From Prochlorococcus sp. AG-355-J23 (GTDB lineage Bacteria; Cyanobacteriota; Cyanobacteriia; PCC-6307; Cyanobiaceae), in contig QCDR01000009.1 of the NCBI GenBank assembly GCA_003278705.1, forward strand, positions 1 to 55,057: DNA of 55,057 bases, written 5' to 3'. A program made the translations under genes and the position numbers. Below are positions 18,084 to 27,744 of this stretch, piece after piece. The notes beneath the pieces were generated by a model. That model had not been told where the DNA came from, made no database searches, and was given only the letters and a program-made list of their open reading frames with translations. The number at the start of each line of letters is the position of its first letter. Positions within the stretch are counted from its first letter, which is position 1.

Positions 18084-19544
18084 TTAGTTATTTTCTCTTC
18101 CGTATTTATCTTCAAACCTTTTAATATCATCTTCCCCAAGGTATGTTCCGCTCTGAATCTCTATTAAAGTCAAGTTTTTTTTAGTTGGATTTGATAGTCT
18201 ATGTTTAGCTTTTAATGGTATATAGACACTTTCATTTGGACCAATAATTTTTTTGACATGGTCTATTTCTACCTTCGCTTTCCCGCTAACAACAACCCAA
18301 TGTTCAGATCTATGGAAATGCATTTGAAGAGATAAAGAGGCACCAGGGTTAACATCAATTTTCTTAATTTGCCAATTATTGCCTTCCTCAATGGATAAAA
18401 AAGATCCCCAAGGCCTAAAAACTAATTTATGATTTTGAGATTCTTTAAGGCCTTTTTCATGCATCAATGATAATATTTTCTTTATACTTTCAGATGAATT
18501 TTTATTTGCGACTAAAACTGCATCTTTTGTTTCAATAACAATAATATTTTCCAAACCAATTCCTACCAAAAGTTTTTCTTCACTATGTAAATATGAATTC
18601 TCAATATTATTAATAAATGTTTTTCCTTTTACAAAATTTCCCTTCTTATCTTTTTTAGAAATTTTCCAAATCGATTCCCAGCTACCAACATCATCCCAAC
18701 CGCAGCTTAGAGGAATTACAAATGCCTTTTTTGTTTTTTCGAATACAGAAATATCAATAGAAACATTATCGCATTTCAGAAACGATTTTTTTTCCAGTCT
18801 TAAAAAATCTAGATCTTTTTTACTAGTTTCTAGACAATATTTGCAATTGTTGAATATTTCAGGAGAGAAACTTTTAATTTCACTAAGTATAGAATTAGCT
18901 TTAAAAACAAACATTCCGCTATTCCAAGAATATTGTTTATCTTTTACAAAAAGTTCAGCAGTTTCCTTATTAGGTTTTTCAGTAAAATAATCAACTTTAT
19001 TCGGAAATGATTTATCATATGAAAGTTGATTCACAGATTTTATATACCCATACCCAGTAGAAGGGAATGTTGGCTCAACACCAAAAATCACTAGATTCCC
19101 TTTTAATGCTGTATCTATACTATTTTTAATCGCCAGATGAAAATTATGAATGTTTTTAATTTGATGATCAGATGACAGGATTAAAAGTACTGGATCAACA
19201 TTAGTATCCTTAAATATTTCTAGGGCTTTTAAAGCCGCTACTGTAATTGCAGGGGCAGTATTTCTTCCTTCAGGTTCTAATAAGATTGAAAGAGGTTCAA
19301 CATCTATATCCCTCATTTGATGACCTACGATAAACCTATGCTCTTCATTACAAATAACTATAGGTCTACAGATATTTTCTAGATTTTCAATTCTTTTATA
19401 TGTTTTTTGCAACATAGTGAACTCATCATCTAATAAATTTAAAAATTGTTTTGGAAAACTTTTCCTTGATAGAGGCCAAAGTCTTGAACCTGTTCCTCCA
19501 GCAAGAATAATTGGAACAATTTGATTAATTGCTTTTATACTCAT
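18084..19544 (-). CDS. manC: Mannose-1-phosphate guanylyltransferase / mannose-6-phosphate isomerase
   Basis: Bifunctional enzyme that makes GDP-mannose. The N-terminal nucleotidyltransferase has ILAGGTGSRLWPLSRKSFPKQF, EPEGRNTAPA and VDYFTEKP. The C-terminal cupin (type II phosphomannose isomerase) has RPWGSFLSIEEG and LSLQMHFHRSEHWVVVSG, with its metal-binding histidines. Length 486 is normal. Its ATG shares a base with the gmd stop codon (TAATG), so gmd-manC is one translationally coupled unit serving GDP-fucose. Confidence 0.95.
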   Translation of the reverse strand: MSIKAINQIVPIILAGGTGSRLWPLSRKSFPKQFLNLLDDEFTMLQKTYKRIENLENICRPIVICNEEHRFIVGHQMRDIDVEPLSILLEPEGRNTAPAITVAALKALEIFKDTNVDPVLLILSSDHQIKNIHNFHLAIKNSIDTALKGNLVIFGVEPTFPSTGYGYIKSVNQLSYDKSFPNKVDYFTEKPNKETAELFVKDKQYSWNSGMFVFKANSILSEIKSFSPEIFNNCKYCLETSKKDLDFLRLEKKSFLKCDNVSIDISVFEKTKKAFVIPLSCGWDDVGSWESIWKISKKDKKGNFVKGKTFINNIENSYLHSEEKLLVGIGLENIIVIETKDAVLVANKNSSESIKKILSLMHEKGLKESQNHKLVFRPWGSFLSIEEGNNWQIKKIDVNPGASLSLQMHFHRSEHWVVVSGKAKVEIDHVKKIIGPNESVYIPLKAKHRLSNPTKKNLTLIEIQSGTYLGEDDIKRFEDKYGRENN

Positions 19545-20662
19545 TATTCCTTTGGACTAAATACTGAAAATCCCTTATTTTTAAGTAGATATTCTTTCTT
19601 GGCTTCGTTTAAATCTTCCTTTATCATCTCAGAAATTAATTCTTCTAAAGTGATCTGATTCATCCAATTCAGTTGTTTTTTAGCCTTAGATGCATCCCCA
19701 AGTAACTGCTCGACTTCAGTTGGTCTAAAGTATCTTGAATCAATTCTGACAACAATTTCGTTTGTATCAGCTCTTCTACCTATTTCGTCAATACCACTAT
19801 TTTCCCAGATTATACCTTTACCTCCTTTTTCATTATTCCAACCTAGTTCAATTGCACTAAATTCTATGAAATCGCGAACACTTGTCATCTGGCCAGAAGC
19901 AATAACGTAATCTTCGGGCTTCTCTTGCTGAAGCATTAGCCATTGCATATAAACATAGTCCTTAGCATGACCCCAATCTCTTTTCGCATCAATATTACCC
20001 ATATAAATACATTTTTCAAGGCCATAATTTATTCTTGAAAGACCTCTTGTAATCTTTCTGGTAACAAAAGTTTCTCCTCTCCTAGGACTTTCATGATTAA
20101 ATAGAATTCCATTACATACAAAGATATCGTATGCTTCTCTATAATTCACAACTATCCAATATGCATATAACTTTGCTACTGCATAGGGACTTCTTGGATA
20201 AAATGGAGTTGATTCTTTCTGTGGAACTTCTTGTACTTGGCCGAACAATTCGCTTGTACTAGCTTGATATATTTTAGTTTTCTTTGTTAAATTCAAGTTT
20301 CTTACTGCTTCAAGAATCCGGAGAATCCCTAGTGCGTCACAATTTGCTGTATATTCTGGAGTCTCAAAACTAACTGCAACATGACTTTGAGCGCCTAGAT
20401 TATAAATCTCATCAGGTTGAATCTTTTGTATTAACTTCATTATATTTGTACTATCAATTAGATCTCCATAATGAAGAAAAAACTTTGGATCTTCTTCATG
20501 CGGATCCTGATATAAATTATCAATCCTTGAAGTATTAAAAGAACTTGAACGTCTTTTTAAACCATGAACTTCATAACCTTTTTGCAGAAGTAATTCTGCC
20601 AAATAGCTTCCATCTTGACCTGTGATACCAGTAATAAATGCGACTTTATTTTTCTCTATCAT
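19544..20662 (-). CDS. gmd: GDP-mannose 4,6-dehydratase
   Basis: Converts GDP-mannose to GDP-4-keto-6-deoxymannose, the precursor of GDP-L-fucose. [19 protein letters not shown] at the N terminus, [32 protein letters not shown] and [12 protein letters not shown] (catalytic Tyr/Lys) and [18 protein letters not shown] are diagnostic. I choose the ATG at 20662 (372 residues); the in-frame TTG three codons earlier adds only MIH. It precedes manC; the partner GDP-fucose synthase is encoded on the other strand at 22982. Confidence 0.96.
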   Translation of the reverse strand: MIEKNKVAFITGITGQDGSYLAELLLQKGYEVHGLKRRSSSFNTSRIDNLYQDPHEEDPKFFLHYGDLIDSTNIMKLIQKIQPDEIYNLGAQSHVAVSFETPEYTANCDALGILRILEAVRNLNLTKKTKIYQASTSELFGQVQEVPQKESTPFYPRSPYAVAKLYAYWIVVNYREAYDIFVCNGILFNHESPRRGETFVTRKITRGLSRINYGLEKCIYMGNIDAKRDWGHAKDYVYMQWLMLQQEKPEDYVIASGQMTSVRDFIEFSAIELGWNNEKGGKGIIWENSGIDEIGRRADTNEIVVRIDSRYFRPTEVEQLLGDASKAKKQLNWMNQITLEELISEMIKEDLNEAKKEYLLKNKGFSVFSPKE

Positions 20663-20796
20663 ATGAATCAAATCTTATTTTAACTTTACAATAAAATGAA
20701 ATTTTTCAAATTAAATCTTCACTAAAAAAGAAATATACATAATTAAAGTTTGTTTTTTATGTTTTTTTATTTATTTTTCTGTTATAAATTTATTTT

Positions 20797-21849
20797 TTAA
20801 AAGCCATTAGGATTTTTTAACTGCCAATTCCATCCATCTCTACAAGCATCATCAATATTTTTTTTAGGTGTCCAATTTAGAATTGACATGGCCAAAGAAT
20901 TATCTGCGACGACAAAAGGAGAATCTCCTATTCTTCTCTTATCAAAACTAAATGGAATTTTTACATTATTAACCTTTTCAAACTTTCTTATAAGCTCTAT
21001 AACACTTGTCCCTTTACCAGTCCCTAGATTAAGTGTTAAAAATTGAGATTTTTCTTTTAATAAATGATCTAAGGTTAAAAGATGGCCTTCCGCAATGTCC
21101 ATTACATGGATGTAATCCCTAATACACGTACCATCCCTAGTGGGCCAATCCAAGCCAAATATTTTAATTTTATCAATCTTTCCAATAGCAACTCTTGTTA
21201 TCCTTGGGTATAAATTATTTGGCCTATTTAAAGGACATTCACCTAAAAGACCAGACTCGTGCGCACCCACTGGATTAAAGTATCTTAAACAAGCTATTCG
21301 CCAACTATTTGGCTGACTTTTGTATAAATCATTCAAAAATTTTTCGATAGCTAATTTTGTATTGCCATATGGATTAACTGGTTGACAAGGATCATTTTCA
21401 CCTACAGGTTCTGATGTATTTATCTTATAAACAGTTGCACTACTACTAAATACTATATTTCTGCAATTATATTTTTCCATTACTTTCAAGAGATTTATTG
21501 TGCCATTTACATTGTTTTCCCAATAATTTATGGGTTTCCGCACTGAATCAAAAACTGATTTCAAACCTGCAAAATGTATAACACATTCAATATTTTTTTG
21601 AAGTGTAAAACTCATTTCAAATACTTTTTCAATATCACATTTTTTCTTTAAATCTCCTTTTATCAAATAAATTCTTCCTTCAATATTTATGCCTTGTTTT
21701 TTTAAGATAGTTGAAATTCTTTCTATTGACTGATCTGAAGAATTTATAAATGAATCTACAATAAAGATAATATAACCTTTTTCTAAAAGTAAAAGACAAG
21801 TATGGGATCCTATAAAACCAGCTCCACCAGTAATAAGTATTGATTTCAT
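20797..21849 (-). CDS. galE: UDP-glucose 4-epimerase
   Basis: Interconverts UDP-glucose and UDP-galactose. Motifs: GGAGFIGSHTCLLLLEKG, HFAGLKSV, FSSSATVYK, and NPYGNTKLAIEKFL with catalytic Tyr/Lys, then CLRYFNPVGAHESG and GDWPTRDGT-like DWPTRDGTCIRDYIHV. These distinguish GalE from the other SDRs in the window. Length 350 is slightly long. It diverges from the UDP-glucuronate epimerase gene across 107 nt. Confidence 0.94.
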   Translation of the reverse strand: MKSILITGGAGFIGSHTCLLLLEKGYIIFIVDSFINSSDQSIERISTILKKQGINIEGRIYLIKGDLKKKCDIEKVFEMSFTLQKNIECVIHFAGLKSVFDSVRKPINYWENNVNGTINLLKVMEKYNCRNIVFSSSATVYKINTSEPVGENDPCQPVNPYGNTKLAIEKFLNDLYKSQPNSWRIACLRYFNPVGAHESGLLGECPLNRPNNLYPRITRVAIGKIDKIKIFGLDWPTRDGTCIRDYIHVMDIAEGHLLTLDHLLKEKSQFLTLNLGTGKGTSVIELIRKFEKVNNVKIPFSFDKRRIGDSPFVVADNSLAMSILNWTPKKNIDDACRDGWNWQLKNPNGF

Positions 21850-21956
21850 TATTTCTAAGTTTTACGTATTTAAATATATGTCAAACATTATCAGAATATA
21901 ACTAATATAGAAATAAATTTAATAATGTATAAACCAAAGAAATAATTATTGTTTAT

Positions 21957-22979
21957 ATGAGTAAATATGTTTTAGTTACAGGTTGTGCTGGTTTTATTGG
22001 TTTTCATCTTTGTAGAAAATTAATTGAAGAAGAATATAAAGTAATAGGTATTGATAATATCAATTCTTACTACGATAAAAAATTAAAGAAAAAAAGGTTA
22101 GAAATTTTATCCCAAATAAATTTGAATACTAAAAATTGGAAGTTTCTCAAAATTGATTTAGTTGATAAAGATTCATTACTAGAGATATTTCAAAAATATA
22201 AACCTCAAACGGTTATTAATTTAGCTGCACAAGCTGGGGTTAGATACTCAATTAAAAACCCTACAGCTTATATCAATTCAAATATTCTTGGTTTTTATAA
22301 TATTTTGGAATGCTGCAAAATATTCAAAGTTAAAAATCTTTTATACGCAAGTAGTAGCTCTGTTTATGGAGGTAATACTAAAATCCCATTCTCTGAAAAT
22401 GACTCTGTAAATCATCCAATAAGCATATATGCAGCAACAAAAAAATCTAATGAGCTAATGGCTCACTCTTACAGCCATTTATATGGTTTTGCATGCACTG
22501 GGATAAGATTTTTTACAGTTTATGGACCTTGGGGGAGGCCAGATATGGCTCCAATGATTTTTGCAGATGCAATAATAAATAAGAAGACTTTAAAAATATT
22601 CAATTATGGCAACATGTCTAGAAGCTTTACCTTCATAGATGATGTTATTGAAATCTTAATTAGTTTAATTAATAAACCAGCAGTGCCAGATGAAAACTTT
22701 GATTCAAGAAATCCTAATTCAGCTACTAGTTGGTGTTCACATAGAATTTTCAATATTGGGAACGATAATTCAGTGGGGCTATTGACTTTTGTTAATATGC
22801 TAGAGGAGGAATTAGGTTTAGAGGCTATTAAAGATTTTGTATCTTTGCAAAGAGGAGATGTTGTTAATACAATATCTGACAATACAAACATTAATAAATG
22901 GATTGGTACTTATCCAAAAACATCTTTAAAAAAAGGAATTAAAATTTTTATCAAATGGTATAAGGATTACTACAACTAA
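21957..22979 (+). CDS. UDP-glucuronate 4-epimerase
   Basis: Extended SDR turning UDP-glucuronate into UDP-galacturonate. LVTGCAGFIGFHLCRKL, the loop IDNINSYYDKKLKKKRLEIL, AAQAGVRYSIKNP, SSSVYGGNTKIPFSE, IYAATKKSNELMAHSYSHLY and RFFTVYGPWGRPDMA are typical of the CapI/LpsL family. It provides UDP-GalA from the product of ugd at 24971. It is followed after 2 nt by the GDP-fucose synthase gene in the same direction. Confidence 0.92.
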   Translation: MSKYVLVTGCAGFIGFHLCRKLIEEEYKVIGIDNINSYYDKKLKKKRLEILSQINLNTKNWKFLKIDLVDKDSLLEIFQKYKPQTVINLAAQAGVRYSIKNPTAYINSNILGFYNILECCKIFKVKNLLYASSSSVYGGNTKIPFSENDSVNHPISIYAATKKSNELMAHSYSHLYGFACTGIRFFTVYGPWGRPDMAPMIFADAIINKKTLKIFNYGNMSRSFTFIDDVIEILISLINKPAVPDENFDSRNPNSATSWCSHRIFNIGNDNSVGLLTFVNMLEEELGLEAIKDFVSLQRGDVVNTISDNTNINKWIGTYPKTSLKKGIKIFIKWYKDYYN

Positions 22980-22981
22980 AT

Positions 22982-23995
22982 ATGGTAAAAAAAATATCAT
23001 TAAATGAAAAGATTTTTGTTGCTGGCGCAACAGGAATGGCCGGGAACGCTATTTGTAGAGAATTGTTTAAGAAAGGCTATGGGAAAGAAGAAAATGGAGG
23101 GGTGATCCTAAAACCTACTCGAAAAGAATTAGATCTGTTAGATACTAAAGCCGTCAACAAATGGTTTAAAATAAATAAACCAACAGTTGTAATTATAGCT
23201 GCGGCAAGAGTTGGGGGAATCCTAGCAAACTCTATATACCCTACTCAATTTCTCTTAGATAATATAAAAATACAAAATAACTTAATAGAGCATTCCTGGC
23301 AAACAGGAGTCAAAAGGCTTCTCTTCCTTGGTAGCAGTTGTATTTATCCAAAATTTGCTCATCAACCTATTGAAGAGGAGTCTCTATTAACTGGTCAGTT
23401 AGAAGAAACGAATCAATGGTATGGTATTGCAAAAATATCTGGGATAAAATTATGTGAAGCCTTAAGAACACAATATGACTTTGATGCAATATCTCTAATG
23501 CCCACAAATCTCTATGGACCTGGAGATAACTACCACCCTAAAAATAGTCATGTAATGGCTTCTTTAATTAGAAAATTTTACGAGGCATCAAGCAACTCAC
23601 TACCATCAGTTACTTGCTGGGGGACAGGCAACCCTTTAAGAGAATTTTTACATGTAGATGATCTTGGGAATGCTGTAGTTTTTCTGTTAGAAAACTGGGA
23701 TCCTGGCTCATTAAATGCACCAAAAGATTCTAAAAACAACAACTTAACTATCCTAAATGTTGGGACAGGTAAAGATATTTCAATTAAAGAACTTGCCTAT
23801 AAAATATCAAATTTAGTTAACTACAAAGGTAAAATTATTTGGGACAAAAGCAAACCAGATGGAACTCCAAAGAAATTATTAAATATTCAAAAGATACAAA
23901 GTTTAGGATGGAGTCCCAAAAAATCCTTAACTGAAGGAATAAAAGATGCAATTGAATCTTTCAAAATCGAAAAATATACTATAAATAATTTTTAA
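22982..23995 (+). CDS. fcl: GDP-L-fucose synthase
   Basis: Epimerase/reductase giving GDP-L-fucose from the product of gmd. VAGATGMAGNAI at the N terminus, ARVGGILANSIYPTQFL, FLGSSCIYPKFAHQPI, NQWYGIAKISGIKLCEAL (Tyr/Lys), and PTNLYGPGDNYHPKNSHVMAS are the family signatures. Length 337 is slightly over usual. It sits 2 nt after the UDP-glucuronate epimerase gene. Its pathway partners gmd-manC are on the opposite strand 2-5 kb away. Confidence 0.95.
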   Translation: MVKKISLNEKIFVAGATGMAGNAICRELFKKGYGKEENGGVILKPTRKELDLLDTKAVNKWFKINKPTVVIIAAARVGGILANSIYPTQFLLDNIKIQNNLIEHSWQTGVKRLLFLGSSCIYPKFAHQPIEEESLLTGQLEETNQWYGIAKISGIKLCEALRTQYDFDAISLMPTNLYGPGDNYHPKNSHVMASLIRKFYEASSNSLPSVTCWGTGNPLREFLHVDDLGNAVVFLLENWDPGSLNAPKDSKNNNLTILNVGTGKDISIKELAYKISNLVNYKGKIIWDKSKPDGTPKKLLNIQKIQSLGWSPKKSLTEGIKDAIESFKIEKYTINNF

Positions 23996-24014
23996 TCTAC
24001 TGATACTGCGAGGA

Positions 24015-24023
24015 TGCTATATT
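24015..24023 (+). promoter_or_regulatory. Possible extended -10 promoter before UDP-xylose synthase gene
   Basis: TG-C-TATATT lies 24-32 nt before the TTG start at 24047 in the 51-nt gap between two same-strand genes. The extended -10 form needs little -35 support. This is a candidate only. Confidence 0.35.
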
Positions 24024-24046
24024 CTAAATAATTCAAAGTCCTTCTT

Positions 24047-24970
24047 TTGAAAAATATTGTAACCGGCGGAGCAGGATTCCTTGGCTCACACTTAATAGAT
24101 AAACTTATAGAAAGAGGAGAAAAAGTATTATGTATTGATAACTTAACTACTGGAAGTATAAATAATATTTCTCATTTATTTGAAAATGATTCATTTGAGT
24201 TTATTGAACACGATGTTATAAATCCTATTAAATTATCTTGTGATAGAGTTTGGCACTTAGCATGTCCAGCTTCACCAATTCAATATCAAAAGAACCCCAT
24301 AAAAACAACAAAAACTAGTTTTCTAGGAACTTATAATATGCTAGGGTTAGCTTTATCAAACAAGGCAAGATTTCTTTTTGCTAGCACTAGCGAAGTTTAC
24401 GGAGATCCGGAAATAAGTCCTCAAGATGAAGGATACAAAGGTTCTGTTAATACTATTGGTACAAGAAGTTGTTACGATGAAGGTAAAAGAGTTGCAGAAT
24501 CACTATGTTTTGATTACTTTAGAACACATAATTTAGAAATAAGGATTGCGAGGATTTTTAATACTTACGGCCCCAGAATGGCTAAAAATGATGGAAGGGT
24601 GGTTAGCAATTTTATATGTCAATCACTAATGAATGAATCAATTACTATATTTGGTAATGGGAACCAAACAAGATCTTTCTGCTATGTAGACGATCTTATA
24701 GAGGGATTGCTCCTAACAATGGAGTCTAGTTGTACTGGCCCAATCAATTTAGGCAACCCAAACGAATTCACCATCAATGAATTGGCTAACATAATTAAAA
24801 ATAAAATAAATAATGAAGCAAATTTCATATATAAAATTTTGCCAGATGATGATCCTAAGCAAAGGAAGCCAGATATATCAAGAGCTAAAAAAGAGCTAAA
24901 TTGGGAACCAATGAATAATTTAGATAAAGGTTTAGATTTAACAATAAACTATTTTAAAAGCATTATTTAA
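24047..24970 (+). CDS. UDP-glucuronate decarboxylase (UDP-xylose synthase)
   Basis: Converts UDP-glucuronate to UDP-xylose. NIVTGGAGFLGSHLIDKLI, DNLTTGSINNISHL, HLACPASPIQYQKNPIKT, FASTSEVYGDPEISPQ, SCYDEGKRVAESLCFDY and ARIFNTYGPRM are the UXS signatures. The start codon must be TTG at 24047: an in-frame TAA lies at 24029-24031 and the Rossmann strand begins two residues in. The next gene, ugd, makes its substrate and starts directly after the stop codon. Confidence 0.95.
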   Translation: MKNIVTGGAGFLGSHLIDKLIERGEKVLCIDNLTTGSINNISHLFENDSFEFIEHDVINPIKLSCDRVWHLACPASPIQYQKNPIKTTKTSFLGTYNMLGLALSNKARFLFASTSEVYGDPEISPQDEGYKGSVNTIGTRSCYDEGKRVAESLCFDYFRTHNLEIRIARIFNTYGPRMAKNDGRVVSNFICQSLMNESITIFGNGNQTRSFCYVDDLIEGLLLTMESSCTGPINLGNPNEFTINELANIIKNKINNEANFIYKILPDDDPKQRKPDISRAKKELNWEPMNNLDKGLDLTINYFKSII

Positions 24971-26392
24971 GTGAATAAGAAGATCAAAAATATTTGCTGT
25001 ATTGGAGCAGGCTATGTAGGAGGACCTACAATGGCAGTCATTGCGCATAAATGTATAGAAATCACAGTAAATGTTGTTGATTCAAATAAAGCAAGAATAG
25101 ATGCTTGGAACGATAATGACTTAAGAAAATTACCTATTTACGAACCTGGTTTGGATAAGATCATTTCTAAAACGAGAAATAAAAACTTATTTTTTTCGAC
25201 AAATGTTGAAATGAATATTTCAAAAGCTGATTTAATTTTTATTTCTGTAAATACACCAACGAAAACAAAAGGACTTGGGGCTGGGAAAGCAAGTGATTTA
25301 AAATGGGTTGAATTATGTACAAGGCAAGTAGCAAAATTCGCAACAGGACATACTATTATTGTAGAGAAAAGCACCTTACCAGTACGTACGGCAAAAGTTA
25401 TTCAAGAAATTCTTTTTAAAGCCCAAGATGAATCATCTAATACTCATAACTCAAAGACTTTTGATGTACTTTCAAACCCTGAATTCCTCGCAGAGGGTAG
25501 TGCAGTGCATGATCTTCTAGAGCCAGATAGGGTCCTAATTGGGGGTGAAGATCTAGAACCTATCAAAATATTATCTGGAATATATGAACATTGGATCCCT
25601 AAAGAAAAAATACTACAAACAAATTTATGGAGTAGCGAGTTGGCAAAGTTAGTTGCGAATGCATTTCTCGCTCAAAGAATAAGTTCAATAAATTCTATAA
25701 GCGCCTTATGTGAAAATACAGGAGCAGATATTTATCAAGTTTCAAAAGCAATAGGTTTAGATACGAGGATAGGTGAAAAATTCCTAAAAGCTGGGCCTGG
25801 ATTTGGTGGGAGTTGCTTTAAAAAAGATATTTTAAATCTGGTTTATCTTTCTGAATATTTTGGATTACCTGAAGTAAGCAGATATTGGGAAGAGGTGATT
25901 AAGATAAATGAATGGCAAAGAAAGAGAATTTATAGGTTAATTGTTAAAAACCTTTTTGGCACAATTAGCGGTAAAAAAATTGGGATATTGGGATTCTCAT
26001 TTAAAGCTGATACTAACGACACTAGAGAATCATCTGCTATTCAAATCTCTATTGACCTGCTTAATGAAGGGGCTAATTTAATTATTTATGATCCCAAAGT
26101 AAGTAAACAACAAGTTGAATTTGCTTTAGGATTGGAAAGCAACGAAAATAATGATTCAATAAAAAATCCCTCTTTAGAGCAGTGTGCGTACACAAGTAAT
26201 ATTTACGATGTATTCAAATCCTCAGATTGTGTTGTAATTATGACTGAATGGAAAGCATTTTCTGAAATAAATTGGGATAAAGCTGCAAGAGATATGAGGC
26301 ATCCTGCTTGGGTATTTGATTCAAGAGGGGTAGCCAACAAAAAGCAAGTTATTGAATCAGGATTGAATTTCTGGCAAATTGGCATCGGATAA
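24971..26392 (+). CDS. ugd: UDP-glucose 6-dehydrogenase
   Basis: NAD-dependent four-electron oxidation of UDP-glucose to UDP-glucuronate. N-terminal CCIGAGYVGGPTMAVIA, VEKSTLPVRT, NPEFLAEGSAV, and the catalytic Cys282 in GPGFGGSCFKKDILNL, then GFSFKADTNDTRESSA. The long N-terminal form and its loops (LPIYEPGL, FFSTNVE) resemble the animal/plant-type UGDH more than the short proteobacterial type. The start is GTG, abutting the UDP-xylose synthase stop. It feeds both the decarboxylase and the 4-epimerase above. Confidence 0.95.
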   Translation: MNKKIKNICCIGAGYVGGPTMAVIAHKCIEITVNVVDSNKARIDAWNDNDLRKLPIYEPGLDKIISKTRNKNLFFSTNVEMNISKADLIFISVNTPTKTKGLGAGKASDLKWVELCTRQVAKFATGHTIIVEKSTLPVRTAKVIQEILFKAQDESSNTHNSKTFDVLSNPEFLAEGSAVHDLLEPDRVLIGGEDLEPIKILSGIYEHWIPKEKILQTNLWSSELAKLVANAFLAQRISSINSISALCENTGADIYQVSKAIGLDTRIGEKFLKAGPGFGGSCFKKDILNLVYLSEYFGLPEVSRYWEEVIKINEWQRKRIYRLIVKNLFGTISGKKIGILGFSFKADTNDTRESSAIQISIDLLNEGANLIIYDPKVSKQQVEFALGLESNENNDSIKNPSLEQCAYTSNIYDVFKSSDCVVIMTEWKAFSEINWDKAARDMRHPAWVFDSRGVANKKQVIESGLNFWQIGIG

Positions 26393-26546
26393 GGTTCAAC
26401 TCATAAAATCAAAAATCTATCATCCTTTAGTTCTATAATTATTCCTTTTGTAAAGGTATAAATATTAAGTATGTTCACATTTAAATCCTTTGAAATTTTT
26501 AATTAGATTGAATTTTAAAAATTTTTACTGTTACATATACATCTAT

Positions 26547-26568
26547 ATAATAATTTTTTTATTATTAT
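26547..26568. terminator. AT-only inverted repeat between convergent genes
   Basis: ATAATAAT and ATTATTAT flank a run of six T. It lies in the 285-nt gap between ugd and the convergent GT4 gene, a sensible place for a bidirectional terminator, but the stem has no GC pair. I see no gene in this gap. Confidence 0.3.
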
Positions 26569-26677
26569 CCAAATCCATAAGAATTTATTAAATTCTCTCA
26601 ATCCAATAAAGTGAAAGTAGATTTTACCCTTGAATAAGATACAAGAATTCATTAAGAGAAAATGTAATTTTATTTAA

Positions 26678-27715
26678 CTAACAAATTTCCTGATAAATCT
26701 TTTCAGTATCAGCAATATATTTTTCAGATGAGAATCTATTACAAGCATCTGTTCGACAATTTTTATTAGATATAAAACTAATATTCTTCATCCCGTCTAA
26801 TAAATCGCCGTAGTCATTACATAAATATCCAGTTTCACCATGCCTAACTATTTCTTTCAAGCTTCCTTTATTAGTTGCGATTATAGGAGTTCCACAAGCT
26901 AAGGCTTCTATATTCATAATTCCAAAAGGTTCGTTCCATCTATTTGGAACTATTAGTGCTCTTGATCTGGATAAAAGATTTCTTTTTTGTTGATCATTAA
27001 TTTCCCCTATATATCTAATCTCACTATTTAAAAATGGTTTTACTTTTTCCTCAAAAAGTATTTTCGCTTCTTTTTCATTTTCTCTCAGAGGGCCTGCAAT
27101 TATTAATGGAATATTTGAATCCTTTGCTAAATTCACAGCGATATCTATACCTTTATTATAATTTAATCTGCCTAGAAAAAATACAAAATCGTCCTTCTTC
27201 GTTAACTTGGGTTTAAAAAAATTTGTATCAACACAGTTATAAGTAACAAATGTCTTTTTAAAGTTACTAATTTGAATATCTTTCATTTGATTGTTACTTA
27301 TACATTGCAAATAACCAAAATTATGATTCTTTTTTATAATTCTCTGAAATGTATTTGGAAAACATGGGTTTTGATGATTATAAATTATCGGTCTTTTTGA
27401 TTTATTCAGAAAAAAATGTAATTCTGGCCATTCTATAAATGAATGAATAATATCTACATCTTCTATTAATCTTATAGTTTGGGTTTGAAATTCTACCCAA
27501 TTAAAGATTCTTCCAAAAATATTTTTTCCATACCTATAAATCTTGTAGCAATTAGTAGTTCCCCCAAAAGATAATGAATTCTCTGCAGCTAAAAGATTAA
27601 CTTTATATCCTTTTGAATGTAAGCCATAACACAGATTGTAAACCATTCTCTCTAAACCTCCATAAAGTATAGGAGGGACTGGTATAAAAGGAGGAGCTAT
27701 TACTAAGACTTTCAT
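26678..27715 (-). CDS. Family 4 glycosyltransferase
   Basis: A 345-residue GT-B enzyme. The acceptor domain starts KVLVIAPPFIPVPPILYGGLERMVYNL, with the glycine-rich loop near the N terminus. The donor domain has FFLGRLNYNKGIDIAVNLAK and the E-x7-E type motif NEPFGIMNIEALACGTPII followed by RHGETGYLC. The fold and these motifs place it in GT4. It is monocistronic or the last gene of the minus-strand block; the exosortase gene ends 29 nt upstream of its start. Donor and acceptor are unknown. Confidence 0.88.
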   Translation of the reverse strand: MKVLVIAPPFIPVPPILYGGLERMVYNLCYGLHSKGYKVNLLAAENSLSFGGTTNCYKIYRYGKNIFGRIFNWVEFQTQTIRLIEDVDIIHSFIEWPELHFFLNKSKRPIIYNHQNPCFPNTFQRIIKKNHNFGYLQCISNNQMKDIQISNFKKTFVTYNCVDTNFFKPKLTKKDDFVFFLGRLNYNKGIDIAVNLAKDSNIPLIIAGPLRENEKEAKILFEEKVKPFLNSEIRYIGEINDQQKRNLLSRSRALIVPNRWNEPFGIMNIEALACGTPIIATNKGSLKEIVRHGETGYLCNDYGDLLDGMKNISFISNKNCRTDACNRFSSEKYIADTEKIYQEIC

Positions 27716-27744
27716 TAAGTTATATTTATCATTAACATCTTTTT

